This document shows, one piece after another, positions 7,745 to 15,630 of a DNA stretch of 20,230 nucleotides (position 1 is its first letter; every line of letters begins with the position of its first letter). The translations under genes were made by a program, and so were the position numbers. This DNA is from Vampirovibrionales bacterium (GTDB lineage Bacteria > Cyanobacteriota > Vampirovibrionia > Vampirovibrionales > JAGQHJ01), in the NCBI GenBank assembly GCA_025451145.1, contig JANWKX010000131.1:1-20230 (forward strand), given 5' to 3'. The notes under the pieces were generated by a model. The model saw only the letters and a list, made by a program, of their open reading frames with translations, was not told the origin of the DNA and made no database searches.

Positions 7745-8047
7745 TTAGCCGTGACGAAAGGTCACACCATGGCCATCTTTGGGATAAAACCACTCAATGG
7801 ATTGATACGTACACCCAAGTCGGCAGGCCCCACATTCAAAACAATTTTCATAGGCCACCAGGTTTCGGTGCTGCTCTGGATCCCAATGATAGACATTGGC
7901 CGGACAAAAGTAATTACAAGCCTTTGTCGGGCAGATTTGGCAATGATCCTGGTTGGGAATTAAATGAGAACTGGGCCCCGGTTTGTACTTAACGGTAAAC
8001 AGCTTCTCTTCAATAGTAGACTGGGGAATGCTTTCTGATGTGCTCAT
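7745..8047 (-). CDS. fixX: FixX ferredoxin-like protein
   Basis: This 100-residue iron-sulfur partner of FixC moves electrons from the flavoprotein towards the quinone pool. Eight cysteines form two clusters of ligands: Cys36, 39, 44 and 48 (CQICPTKACNYFCP) and Cys69, 72, 75 and 79 (CFECGACRLGC). This fits two 4Fe-4S centres. The second motif and the final GVTFRHG-type tail match the FixX family. In electron-transfer-flavoprotein:quinone oxidoreductase (ETF-QO) the matching iron-sulfur domain is fused to the flavoprotein; here it is a separate gene. The ATG overlaps the fixC stop (ATGA on the minus strand, 8044-8047), so translation is probably coupled and the two products made in balance. 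Its stop faces the bidirectional hairpin at 7674-7709. Confidence 0.92.
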   Translation of the reverse strand: MSTSESIPQSTIEEKLFTVKYKPGPSSHLIPNQDHCQICPTKACNYFCPANVYHWDPEQHRNLVAYENCFECGACRLGCTYQSIEWFYPKDGHGVTFRHG

Positions 8048-9354
8048 CGGACAATCGGCCCTCCTATTCTCAACATATCCATCACCATTCTGGGAATGGA
8101 CCGTTTTTTCAGTGTTTGCCCCACAAAGCGTTTCATTTTTTCCTTTTTGGGCACACTATCGACTTCAACCAAGGTGGCCATCAATTGGTTGATCTCTTTC
8201 GGGTAAAAACCCATAAAGATATCGCTATGGCGTTCCACCGTGGGGAGAATATCCCGATAGGTTTCCAAATCCTTCATCACATAGCTACTGTGCAAGAGTT
8301 TTTCATAGAGCGCCAACTGGTATTCACTAAAATCGTTGGATACCAACGCCTGAATAGCGGTTTCTGCGGCGTATCGCCCACTGGCCATGGCAAGATTGGT
8401 CCCTTCCCAATGGACATTGTTGACCAACATGGCGGCATCTCCTGCCACCATCACGCCTTTACCATAGAGCTTAGGCACCGAATGAAAGCCCCCTTCCGGG
8501 ATCATATGTCCCGAATACTCTTCCAGTTCACCGCCTGCGATTAACGGCCGAATCATGGGGTGTTGCTTGAATTTTTCCAACAATTCATAGGGTTTAATGC
8601 ATTTTTGCTGGAGATCATAGAGCGAAGCCCCTAATCCCACCACGATAGAGGCCTTATTGGTATACAAAAAACCCATGGAGGTAATGCCTTCCATGGCCCC
8701 GCCCATAATGGTGTAAATCACCCCACTGCCATTTTCACAATTAAAGCGATTATTAACGAGGTTTTCATCTAGGCGAATGACCTCTTTGACCCCAAGGGCG
8801 ACCTCTGAGGGTTTGGGAATATGCTTACGAAGGCCTGCTTTTTCAACCAGCAAGGAATTAACGCCATCGGCAATGATGGTCAGCCGTGCCGGAAAATCTT
8901 CCTGGTCGGTTTTCACGCCAACTACCTGTTCACCATCCCAGAGCAAATCTCGAACAACGGTTTGGGTAACGATGTAGGCACCAGCGGCTTCAGCTTGTTC
9001 CGCGCACCAGCGATCCCACTGGGAACGTTGAACCGTAAAACTGTTGTAATGAGGCTCATGCATATGATGTTCGCTTTTGTAGCTTACCGTCACCCCCGAA
9101 TCCTGGGTCAACAGCGCAAAACGATGTTCTGCATTAAAACGCTCCACCGGGGCAGATTTCCAGAATTCCGGATAAATCTCGGCTGTTGGCTGGGTATAAA
9201 TAGCCCCTCCAAACACATTTTTCGCGCCGACAAATTCGCCACGCTCCAAAACGACAACTTCCTTGCCTGCTTTTGCAAGGGTCAATGCAGCAGCTAAACC
9301 CGCCGGACCGGCTCCGACAATGACAACATCCACTGCTTCGGCCAACTCACCCAT
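8044..9354 (-). CDS. fixC: FixC, FAD-dependent electron-transfer flavoprotein:quinone oxidoreductase
   Basis: This 436-residue flavoprotein of the FixC / ETF-QO family takes electrons from an electron-transfer flavoprotein (FixAB or ETF) and passes them to quinone. The N-terminal dinucleotide fold is VDVVIVGAGPAG (residues 8-19), with the acidic strand end VVVLERGE holding the ribose-binding Glu37. The second FAD motif is the segment starting GDAAMLVNN. The length is that of FixC, which lacks the C-terminal iron-sulfur domain of full ETF-QO; fixX supplies it immediately downstream. GGAGG and GAGG precede the ATG on the minus strand. The fixA and fixB genes are not adjacent, which separates this pair from the classic fixABCX operon. 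The most likely role is quinone reduction for the acyl-CoA dehydrogenase, rather than electron bifurcation for nitrogen fixation. Confidence 0.92.
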   Translation of the reverse strand: MGELAEAVDVVIVGAGPAGLAAALTLAKAGKEVVVLERGEFVGAKNVFGGAIYTQPTAEIYPEFWKSAPVERFNAEHRFALLTQDSGVTVSYKSEHHMHEPHYNSFTVQRSQWDRWCAEQAEAAGAYIVTQTVVRDLLWDGEQVVGVKTDQEDFPARLTIIADGVNSLLVEKAGLRKHIPKPSEVALGVKEVIRLDENLVNNRFNCENGSGVIYTIMGGAMEGITSMGFLYTNKASIVVGLGASLYDLQQKCIKPYELLEKFKQHPMIRPLIAGGELEEYSGHMIPEGGFHSVPKLYGKGVMVAGDAAMLVNNVHWEGTNLAMASGRYAAETAIQALVSNDFSEYQLALYEKLLHSSYVMKDLETYRDILPTVERHSDIFMGFYPKEINQLMATLVEVDSVPKKEKMKRFVGQTLKKRSIPRMVMDMLRIGGPIVR

Positions 9355-9396
9355 ACTGCCTCATCCTCCACAAACGAAACGTTTTGATTACTTTTC

Positions 9397-9402
9397 AGTA
9401 TA
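9397..9402 (-). promoter_or_regulatory. Candidate -10 element for fixCX
   Basis: Read on the minus strand this is TATACT, about 43 bases before the fixC ATG. No convincing -35 lies 16-18 bases further upstream (TGGCCA is the nearest), so this is only a tentative promoter. It lies in the 138-base gap that separates fixC from the DUF192 gene. Confidence 0.3.
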
Positions 9403-9492
9403 GTGCAGGATCCAGACTTTGGCCATAAGCATCTGCTTAAGGCACACAGCACAAAATATGCTATTTTATGAGGGTATTTCCATTATTTCGAG

Positions 9493-9855
9493 TTACAACG
9501 CCGTGTAAATCAGATGATCTCCCATTTGGGTTTCGGTTTGCTCAATCACACCTGGAGGGAGTTCCAAAACGCTTTTGGCCTGGCGGATAAACGGGGAAAT
9601 TCGAAGGGGTTTCATCCGCTGAATGAGGTGGATCACCACCAGATCCGCGTCCAAAAACAGGGCATCAAACTCAAACCGCATCCCGATGGAATGAATATCC
9701 TTACAAGGTAGTATCCAGAGCCCCTCCCCGGGCTGTAACCCTGAACGAGGCAGGAGCCCAAATAAACGTGTGAAATAGGTATCCGCCTGGAGAATCTTAT
9801 CACCCAGGATGGTTTGTCGGGTTTCATTTTGAAACCGGAGGCGTTGCTTTGCCAT
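9493..9855 (-). CDS. DUF192 family protein
   Basis: The protein has 120 residues from the ATG at 9855; a TTG two codons upstream is also possible. The DUF192 layout is complete: FTRLFGLLPRSGLQPGEGLWI (normally GLM-R--L--GEGMLF), the central IGMRFEFDALFLDADLVVIHL (normally WMKNTxIPLDVIFLD), and AKSVLELPPGVI near the C-terminus. The biochemical role of this small beta-rich domain is not established. Many members have a signal peptide and are extracytoplasmic, but this one has none, so it is probably cytoplasmic. The same-strand fixC lies 138 bases downstream and may have its own promoter. No strong ribosome site is visible. Confidence 0.85.
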   Translation of the reverse strand: MAKQRLRFQNETRQTILGDKILQADTYFTRLFGLLPRSGLQPGEGLWILPCKDIHSIGMRFEFDALFLDADLVVIHLIQRMKPLRISPFIRQAKSVLELPPGVIEQTETQMGDHLIYTAL

Positions 9856-10052
9856 GATCAATTAACAGCTCAATTTTGCCTTTGTAATCATCCTATACCC
9901 AAAATATCCTCCTACTGAAACAGTCACGGTATCTTCTTAGGGTTAAATTTTATCAAGACCCTTGATTATTTTTGGCAATTTTATTTTTTGAGCCACGTTA
10001 TTCCCCTAACAAGCGCTTAAAAAATGCAAAAGACGCCTATACGAGGTTAGCC

Positions 10053-10547
10053 ATGAATCCAATATCCGCACATTTAGCACAGCTCAAAGCACCCCGATTT
10101 GCAGGCACCATGCATATTGATGTTAAGCCACAACGTGGCAGCCTTTCGCCTTCTGTAACCTTTAGCTATGCTCCAAACCCTCGTAACAAGGCCTTTATCG
10201 AAACAGATAGTGGCGCAGTTCAAAGCCCCGCAATGCAGGCTAAGGAAGACGAATTTAAAAGGTCTTTTGAAGCCCAAGGTAAAAGTGTTTCAATTGCGCC
10301 AGAAAGAACCATCAAAGAGGGTTTTCATAAATTCTTACTCCAAAACCCGAGCCAATCCATCCAGTTTTTCCGAGATCTTATCGCTGAATCCAACCTACCA
10401 GAAGCCTCAAAAGCCCTTGCCCAGACTGTCATTAATAACTGGGTGACTTACGTCCAAAGAACAGATCCAGACCACAATCTTTGGTTCCCAATTTCAGGAG
10501 ATTATGGCCTCATCTGTCTAGTCCCGCCTACTGAAGATTCCATATAA
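10053..10547 (+). CDS. Unrecognised 164-residue protein with N-terminal RFAG motif
   Basis: I do not recognise this family. The frame is open from 9972, but the ATG at 10053 is the likely start because GAGG lies about eight bases before it. Residues 1-60 are low in hydrophobicity and look unstructured, with PRFAG at residues 14-18. Residues about 80-150 look helical (FKRSFEAQGKSVSIAPERTI, then HKFLLQNPSQSIQFFRDLI and ASKALAQTVINNWVTYVQ). The end is LWFPISGDYGLICLVPP. There is no signal peptide, cysteine-rich motif or membrane segment. The RF-(G/A) element at residues 15-17 recurs at a similar place in the genes at 10760 and 16181. The gene stands alone: divergent from the DUF192 gene and 212 bases before the next one. 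Confidence 0.7.
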   Translation: MNPISAHLAQLKAPRFAGTMHIDVKPQRGSLSPSVTFSYAPNPRNKAFIETDSGAVQSPAMQAKEDEFKRSFEAQGKSVSIAPERTIKEGFHKFLLQNPSQSIQFFRDLIAESNLPEASKALAQTVINNWVTYVQRTDPDHNLWFPISGDYGLICLVPPTEDSI

Positions 10548-10661
10548 AGCAACGTATCGGATTGAATAACGAAGGCTGTAACGATTTATGTCTAAATGGC
10601 TGATACCATCGAAAATCAATACCAGACGTCTGAATTCTCCAAAAACATCCTCAACCCTGGA

Positions 10662-10690
10662 TTGCGATTTTAACAGAATTCAGATAAAAT
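10662..10690 (+). promoter_or_regulatory. Sigma-70-type promoter for the 311-residue protein gene
   Basis: TTGCGA (10662-10667) and TAAAAT (10685-10690) are separated by exactly 17 bases. The -35 matches 4 of 6 and the -10 matches 5 of 6 consensus positions. Transcription would begin near 10697, giving a leader of about 60 bases before the ATG at 10760. Confidence 0.55.
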
Positions 10691-10759
10691 CAGGGTCCAT
10701 CAAGTTTTGGGACGTGTTAGCACGATGATTGAGTTGATATGTGGGAGGGCTCTTGTTCG

Positions 10760-11695
10760 ATGACGACCATCCAAACCGTTCGTTCTTCTTACCCATCTAT
10801 GGTTCAGCCCATGCGGTTTGGCCGACGCCATGGAAAATCTTCCACTGAACCCAATGGCGGTCCCACACCCAACGCCCAGTTTCCTGCGCTCATTCAATCA
10901 TTTATTGCCTTCCTTCGCTCTGCCAACGATCGTGTTCATGCCCTCCGTGGCCTCCTTCCAACCAACGTTAATGAGGCAAGGGCTGACCTTAAAGCCTTAG
11001 GTGATACCGCAGGCGAAACGTTTCATGCCCTGGGCGATGCAGCAGGTGAACGGTTTCAAGATTTACTGACCTTTGTTTTTCAAGGCCCTTATCAACCCAA
11101 AAATGTCGTGAATCGCTTGGCTGTAGCAACCCATGTCCAGGCCTTATTGGTAGCCCTGCATGATAAAAACGTGTCTTTGCAAAATGGGACTGCAGACTTA
11201 AATTTAGACGCCCAGCCAGCCAGCTTAACCCTTCATGTGGATGCCTCAGAAGCCACTGGCCTGAAGGCAAAATTACAAAAGCTTTCTGAAGGAAGTCCGA
11301 ATCAATCACCTGATGCCTACTATCCCTTTAAACACCTGCCCTGGCTGGCAGTCCGAGTATCAACCGAACCGGCTCCCAATCGCAAGCATTTAGAGGCAGA
11401 TCCCTTTAACCTGGCTCCTGTTGTGGATAGGCTCGCCAAATGGGAGTCCAAACACCAATTAAATTACAACGAGGGAACCAGGCGAGTGCTTCGTGAAATT
11501 GAAACGGCGTTAATCAAAGAAAAGATCATTATCAAACCGGGTACTTTAGAAGCTATTTTTCATCATCAACACTCCCAAGCCTTGTTTGAACTCCTTTTTG
11601 GGACCTGTCTCGGACTCGATGAAGCGCATTTAAAAACGTTAAAGCGTTTAATCTTTGTGGGTCCTGAAGCACCCCCTTCCGCTTCAACCAGCTAG
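10760..11695 (+). CDS. Unrecognised 311-residue protein with N-terminal RFGRR motif and an 11-residue repeat
   Basis: I do not recognise this family. The ATG at 10760 is preferred because GGGAGGG lies about ten bases upstream; an in-frame ATG at 10739 would add seven residues and has a poorer site. Residues 1-40 look disordered, with MRFGRRHG at 18-25. Residues 80-101 contain two tandem 11-residue units, LGDTAGETFHA and LGDAAGERFQD, the spacing expected of an extended amphipathic helix. The rest alternates helices and loops, with an acidic-and-basic helix from about 215 (APVVDRLAKWESKHQLNY onward) and a His-rich turn IFHHQHSQALFELLFG. No signal peptide or membrane segment is evident. It is probably monocistronic, with its own promoter. 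No function can be assigned. Confidence 0.75.
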   Translation: MTTIQTVRSSYPSMVQPMRFGRRHGKSSTEPNGGPTPNAQFPALIQSFIAFLRSANDRVHALRGLLPTNVNEARADLKALGDTAGETFHALGDAAGERFQDLLTFVFQGPYQPKNVVNRLAVATHVQALLVALHDKNVSLQNGTADLNLDAQPASLTLHVDASEATGLKAKLQKLSEGSPNQSPDAYYPFKHLPWLAVRVSTEPAPNRKHLEADPFNLAPVVDRLAKWESKHQLNYNEGTRRVLREIETALIKEKIIIKPGTLEAIFHHQHSQALFELLFGTCLGLDEAHLKTLKRLIFVGPEAPPSASTS

Positions 11696-11821
11696 CGGCT
11701 TCATTTTGGAGGAGCCCCACTCAAACCTGACTTTTGCCCACTGATAGCCGCAGAATATACAGATGCACCACTGTTGAGCGAAATCCGCTCTTGAAGGGAT
11801 GTAATCAGCCTTAACTTCGGG

Positions 11822-11827
11822 TATAAT
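11822..11827 (+). promoter_or_regulatory. Perfect -10 hexamer (TATAAT) before the deformylase gene
   Basis: TATAAT lies 42 bases before the ATG at 11870. The hexamers 16-18 bases upstream are poor -35 matches. A transcript starting near 11834 would exclude the earlier in-frame GTG at 11831 and supports the ATG at 11870. Confidence 0.45.
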
Positions 11828-11869
11828 GGAGTGATATACGCAATACTCCGCTCCATAAGGCTTGTTCAT

Positions 11870-12436
11870 ATGTCCATTCTTAAAGTTGTTCATTATGGCG
11901 ACCCCGTTCTACGGACACCTGCGAAAGAAGTCCCGAAGGTCTCCTCTAGAATCCAAAAACTGGTGGATGATCTGTTTGACACCATGTATGAATACAATGG
12001 CGTCGGCTTGGCCGCCCCCCAAGTGGGTGAATCAAAACGCATTTTTGTGCTGGATTGCTCCACCGATGAGAAGCCCATGCCCCAAATGGTCTTTATTAAT
12101 CCGGTGATTGTGAAAAAAGAAGGGGCCATTGTCAGTTGGGAAGGCTGCTTAAGTTTCCCCAATGTTTTTATTGATGTCAAACGCTACGCCAAAATCACTG
12201 TCCGAGCTAAAGATGCCAAAGGCCGAACGTTTACCGTTACACCAGAACCTGGCAGCCTGCTTTGCCGGGCGATTCAACATGAGCTGGATCACTTGAACGG
12301 CATTTTATTTATCGATCACCTCATTGACCGCTTTGGCACCGAAGAGTTGCTCAAAAACAATCACTTGCCTCCCATTGACCCTAACCGCATTTTAGCAGAG
12401 CCGGATCTGGATCAAGTCCTCCAGTGCTCTATCTAA
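11870..12436 (+). CDS. def: Peptide deformylase
   Basis: This metalloenzyme removes the N-formyl group from nascent proteins at the ribosome. It has 188 residues from the ATG at 11870, which has AAGG nine bases upstream; the frame reaches back to a GTG at 11831, which would begin before or at the likely transcript start. All three family motifs are intact: GVGLAAPQ (residues 44-51), EGCLS with metal ligand Cys93, and HELDH with ligands His137 and His141 and catalytic Glu138. The C-terminal helix is followed by a modest tail. The usual partner, methionyl-tRNA formyltransferase (fmt), is not adjacent; the next gene is a cystathionine beta-synthase 116 bases away with its own promoter. Confidence 0.97.
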   Translation: MSILKVVHYGDPVLRTPAKEVPKVSSRIQKLVDDLFDTMYEYNGVGLAAPQVGESKRIFVLDCSTDEKPMPQMVFINPVIVKKEGAIVSWEGCLSFPNVFIDVKRYAKITVRAKDAKGRTFTVTPEPGSLLCRAIQHELDHLNGILFIDHLIDRFGTEELLKNNHLPPIDPNRILAEPDLDQVLQCSI

Positions 12437-12505
12437 AGCGAATCTTGCTTCCCGGGAATTGATTTCTATCAGGACAGATGGCCATTTTTTAATCCGATGG
12501 ATTTC

Positions 12506-12514
12506 TGCTAAAAT
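12506..12514 (+). promoter_or_regulatory. Extended -10 promoter for the transsulfuration operon
   Basis: TGCTAAAAT matches the extended -10 pattern TGnTATAAT with one mismatch. The -35 region is a T-run (12485-12490) with no good hexamer, as is common with extended -10 promoters. Transcription would start near 12521, about 32 bases before the GTG start. Confidence 0.45.
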
Positions 12515-12552
12515 AGCGGTGTTTCAAATCGTTCGCAAATAGGATATTTCTT

Positions 12553-13542
12553 GTGGGCCCATCAACAACACTGAGTCATCGGGGTGACATTTTTGAAAGT
12601 ATGATTAATACGGTGGGATGGACACCGCTTGTCCGTTTGGACCGTCTCTTTAAAGCATCTCTCCAATGCACCGTTTTGGCAAAACTGGAACAATTCAACC
12701 CGAATGGCTCCAGTAAAGACCGAATCGGGATATTTATGGTTGAACAAGCCGAACGAGAAGGCCGTATTAAACCCGGGTACACACTCGTTGAACCTTCCAG
12801 CGGCAATACAGGCTTAGGGATTGCGATGGCCGGGGCCATTAAAGGCTACCGTGTGATTATTACTATGCCTAAGAAAATGAGTATGGAGAAATACTACCTC
12901 CTGAAAGCCTTAGGCGCAGATGTGATTTGGTGCCCAACAGAAGCCCCCCATGGCCATCCGGATAACTATGTTGAAGTGGCTGAACGAATGGCCCGTGAAA
13001 ATCCAAATACCGTGGTATTAAACCAACTGGAAAATCCCAATAACCCGGAAGCGCATTACCGAAGTACAGGCCCTGAGATTTGGCAGCAAACCCAAGGGAA
13101 AATTGATTATTTTATCGCTGGCATCGGTACCAGTGGTACGATTACCGGGATTGGGCGCTATCTGAAAGAGCAAAATCCACAAATACAGATTATCGCCATT
13201 GATCCCTTTGGTTCAGTTTATGGTGGCGATGAGCCAGGCAGTTATCTAGTCGAAGGTATCGGCTATGATTATCACCCACCCATTTATGATCCAACGGTTG
13301 TGGATAAAATCATTCAAACCAGTGATAAAGAAGCCTTTTTGGCGGCACGGGAACTTGCCCAGATTGAGGGGATATTAGCGGGCGGTTCAACCGGATCGGT
13401 CATTGCCGGGTTTCGCAAATTACTGAGTGAAATTGATTCGACCGGGAAAACCGTTGTCCTGTTTGCTCATGATACCGGTCGCAATTACCTGACCAAAATG
13501 TATAACGATGAATGGATGAAGGAGCACGGATTTTTGCCATGA
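12553..13542 (+). CDS. Cystathionine beta-synthase, catalytic-core form
   Basis: This PLP enzyme condenses serine (or an activated serine) with homocysteine to give cystathionine, the first step of reverse transsulfuration. It has 329 residues. The Schiff-base lysine is Lys55 in NPNGSSKDR; SSGNTG and the phosphate loop GIGTSGTITGIG are intact. Several segments favour cystathionine beta-synthase over cysteine synthase: MPKKMSMEK, VEGIGYDYHPPIYDPTVVDK, GGSTGSV, and the C-terminal MYNDEWMKEHGFL. There is no N-terminal haem region and no C-terminal pair of regulatory CBS domains, so it should not respond to S-adenosylmethionine through them. The GTG start is supported by AGGA eight bases upstream; the next in-frame ATG (12601) would remove part of the N-terminal helix. 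The stop overlaps the next gene (ATGA). O-acetylserine sulfhydrylase activity cannot be excluded. Confidence 0.88.
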   Translation: MGPSTTLSHRGDIFESMINTVGWTPLVRLDRLFKASLQCTVLAKLEQFNPNGSSKDRIGIFMVEQAEREGRIKPGYTLVEPSSGNTGLGIAMAGAIKGYRVIITMPKKMSMEKYYLLKALGADVIWCPTEAPHGHPDNYVEVAERMARENPNTVVLNQLENPNNPEAHYRSTGPEIWQQTQGKIDYFIAGIGTSGTITGIGRYLKEQNPQIQIIAIDPFGSVYGGDEPGSYLVEGIGYDYHPPIYDPTVVDKIIQTSDKEAFLAARELAQIEGILAGGSTGSVIAGFRKLLSEIDSTGKTVVLFAHDTGRNYLTKMYNDEWMKEHGFLP

Positions 13543-14726
13543 CAGAACTGGATCCCAAAGCCTATCAATTTGCCACGCTGGCTATCCATAGCCACCAAGC
13601 CCCCGATCCGGAGACAGGGGCTGTGATTACACCGATTTACCAGACCTCTACCTTTGAGCAACAGGACGCTGGAAAGCACAAAGGCTATGATTATTCCCGA
13701 AGCGGAAACCCAACCCGTTCGGCTCTGGAAGGTTGCCTGGCCGATCTGGAGGGAGGACACCATGCCCTTTGTTTCGCCAGTGGCTTAGGCGCGTTAACCA
13801 CCCTCAGTATGGCCTTGTTTAAACCGGGTGATCACATTCTTTGCGGCGATGACGTCTATGGTGGCACCTACCGTTTCTTTGACAAGGTCTTCCGGCCTTA
13901 CGGCATCGATGTGGAATTCGTGGACTTTACACGGCCGGATTTGGTCCGTCAGCGGGTTCGTCCCAATACCAAGGCCCTCTACCTGGAAACCCCAACAAAT
14001 CCTCTCTTAAAACTGGTGGATATTGAAGCCATGGTGGCCATCGCCAAATCCCACAAGCTCATCACCATTTTAGACAATACCTTTGCCTCACCCTATTTCC
14101 AGCGAGGACTTGCTTTAGGAGTAGATATCATTCTGCATAGCACCACCAAGTATATTGGCGGCCATAGCGACGTGGTAGGAGGCGCCTTAATCTTAAAAGA
14201 CGATACCCATGCTCAAGCGTTACGGTTTCACCAAAATTCACTCGGTGCCACACCGGATCCCTTTGCCTCATGGCTGACATTACGAGGCCTGAAGACCTTG
14301 GCACTCAGGATGAAGGCCCATGAAGCCAATGCCTTAAGCCTGGCGCAATTCATGGAGAAACATCCTGGCGTGGAATCGGTCATCTATCCTGGCTTACCTT
14401 CTCATCCTCAATATGATTTAGCCAAACGCCAGATGCTTGGGTTTGGCGGCATGATTGCTGTTCGGGTTAAAGGGGGCCTCGATGAAGCCCGGACCTTTAT
14501 GAAATCCCTCAAACTCTTCACCTTGGCCGAAAGCCTGGGGGGGGTGGAATCCCTGGTGGAACATCCTGCCCTGATGACCCATGCTTCCATTGAGCCTCAG
14601 GTTCGAAACGCCATCGGGATTACCGATAACCTGGTCCGGATGTCTGTGGGTATTGAAGACGCTGAAGATTTAAAACGGGATGTCGCCCAGGCCTTAGACA
14701 AGGTCTTAGCCCTTGCCAAAGTCTGA
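13539..14726 (+). CDS. Cystathionine gamma-lyase / gamma-synthase family PLP enzyme
   Basis: This is a 395-residue member of the Cys/Met-metabolism PLP family. After cystathionine beta-synthase it most likely cleaves cystathionine to cysteine, 2-oxobutyrate and ammonia. The cofactor lysine is Lys204 in HSTTKYIGGHSD. Other family segments are TPIYQTSTFEQ, YDYSRSGNPTRSALE, CFASGLGALTT, YLETPTNPLLKLVDI and, near the C-terminus, SLGGVESLVEHPALMTHAS. The ATG at 13539 overlaps the previous stop (ATGA, 13539-13542); an in-frame ATG at 13512 lies inside the upstream gene and is not needed. Lyase, gamma-synthase and homocysteine-forming beta-lyase members cannot be told apart securely by motif. The pairing with the upstream gene is what favours the lyase. 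The 3' end overlaps aroE by 14 bases. Confidence 0.9.
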   Translation: MTELDPKAYQFATLAIHSHQAPDPETGAVITPIYQTSTFEQQDAGKHKGYDYSRSGNPTRSALEGCLADLEGGHHALCFASGLGALTTLSMALFKPGDHILCGDDVYGGTYRFFDKVFRPYGIDVEFVDFTRPDLVRQRVRPNTKALYLETPTNPLLKLVDIEAMVAIAKSHKLITILDNTFASPYFQRGLALGVDIILHSTTKYIGGHSDVVGGALILKDDTHAQALRFHQNSLGATPDPFASWLTLRGLKTLALRMKAHEANALSLAQFMEKHPGVESVIYPGLPSHPQYDLAKRQMLGFGGMIAVRVKGGLDEARTFMKSLKLFTLAESLGGVESLVEHPALMTHASIEPQVRNAIGITDNLVRMSVGIEDAEDLKRDVAQALDKVLALAKV

Positions 14727-15630
14727 CAATCTCCCGATTCAACTGGGACTCCTAGGCTATCCTTTGGGACATAGCCTTTCACCTGTACTACATCAGTTTT
14801 TTTTTCAGGAAACCGGATTCAAAGGGACCTATCAACCCTTTGAAATTCCGCCTAAAGAACTTGAGGATTGGATTCAGCAAGCCTATCACTCTGGTTTAAG
14901 GGGCTTTAATGTCACCATTCCCTATAAGGTCAGGCTTAAAGACCAGATGGATGTGCTCTCACCCGAAGCAGAACGTATCGGTGCAGTCAATACCGTCCTC
15001 ATTGAAGGCGAAAGACTGATTGGGCATAACACTGATGTAGAGGGATTTTTATCCCCGATTCCTCAAACACAACGTGAACGTCTGGTTGGTCAAAACGTAT
15101 TGGTTCTGGGCGCAGGCGGAGCCAGTCGTGCCGTATTGGATGGCCTGCTCCAATGCCAGGTCGGAAAGCTATTCATCCGGGCCCGAAATCTCGATCGCGC
15201 TCAAGACACGATCATAATTGCTCATGAGATGGCCCATCAACATCTCCATGGCAATCCCACTCGGATTGAGGCCGTAACAGATCTTGCAGCGCTTCCATAT
15301 GCTGATTTCAAAGCCATTATCAACACGACACCCGTGGGCATGGCGCCTCACCCAGAGACAACACCTCTCAGCAGTAATGATTTAGCCCAACTCCCCAAAG
15401 ATGCCATAATCTATGATCTCATCTACAACCCACTGGAAACCCGATTGCTTCGGGAAGCCCGTGCCCTGAATCTTCAGACTTATGATGGCCTTGCCATGTT
15501 GGTGGCCCAAGGAGCGCAAGCCTTTAGCTTATGGACTGGCATTTCGTTCTCCGAATCACAACTAGACGCAGCCTATCAGCATCTTAAAGAGCGCCTAAGA
15601 GAGCTTCAATCGCCTTCAGCAAAGGGCTGA
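14713..15630 (+). CDS. aroE: Shikimate dehydrogenase
   Basis: This enzyme reduces 3-dehydroshikimate to shikimate with NADPH in aromatic amino-acid synthesis. It has 305 residues from a TTG start (14713) that overlaps the previous gene by 14 bases and has AAGG about ten bases upstream. No ATG exists before the family's N-terminal GYPLGHSLSP segment, so a non-ATG start is required. The substrate-binding and catalytic residues are present: SLSP, Lys72 in NVTIPYK, GAVNT, and Asp108 in GHNTDVEGF. The cofactor loop is VLGAGGASRAV (about 131-141), followed by an Arg-rich strand end (IRARNLDRA) in the place of the usual NADP-selecting NRT. INTTPVGM and GLAMLVAQGAQAFSLWTG complete the fold. The linkage to transsulfuration genes is not a classic operon. 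The 3' end overlaps the convergent gene by 25 bases. Confidence 0.96.
   Translation: MPKSDNLPIQLGLLGYPLGHSLSPVLHQFFFQETGFKGTYQPFEIPPKELEDWIQQAYHSGLRGFNVTIPYKVRLKDQMDVLSPEAERIGAVNTVLIEGERLIGHNTDVEGFLSPIPQTQRERLVGQNVLVLGAGGASRAVLDGLLQCQVGKLFIRARNLDRAQDTIIIAHEMAHQHLHGNPTRIEAVTDLAALPYADFKAIINTTPVGMAPHPETTPLSSNDLAQLPKDAIIYDLIYNPLETRLLREARALNLQTYDGLAMLVAQGAQAFSLWTGISFSESQLDAAYQHLKERLRELQSPSAKG

Noticed and set aside
8038..8544. A 168-codon + strand frame opposite fixC
   Set aside because: It is fully antisense to the well-supported fixC and fixX genes; its Ile/His/Phe-rich composition is typical of a shadow frame.
10588..10728. A 46-codon + strand frame between the two unrecognised genes
   Set aside because: The ribosome site is 12 bases away and weak, the promoter for the next gene lies inside it, and the composition looks non-coding.
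11684..11893. A 69-residue minus-strand frame overlapping the def start and promoter
   Set aside because: It covers the TATAAT and ribosome site of def, has no ribosome site of its own and does not resemble a protein family; two CxxC-like residues are not enough.
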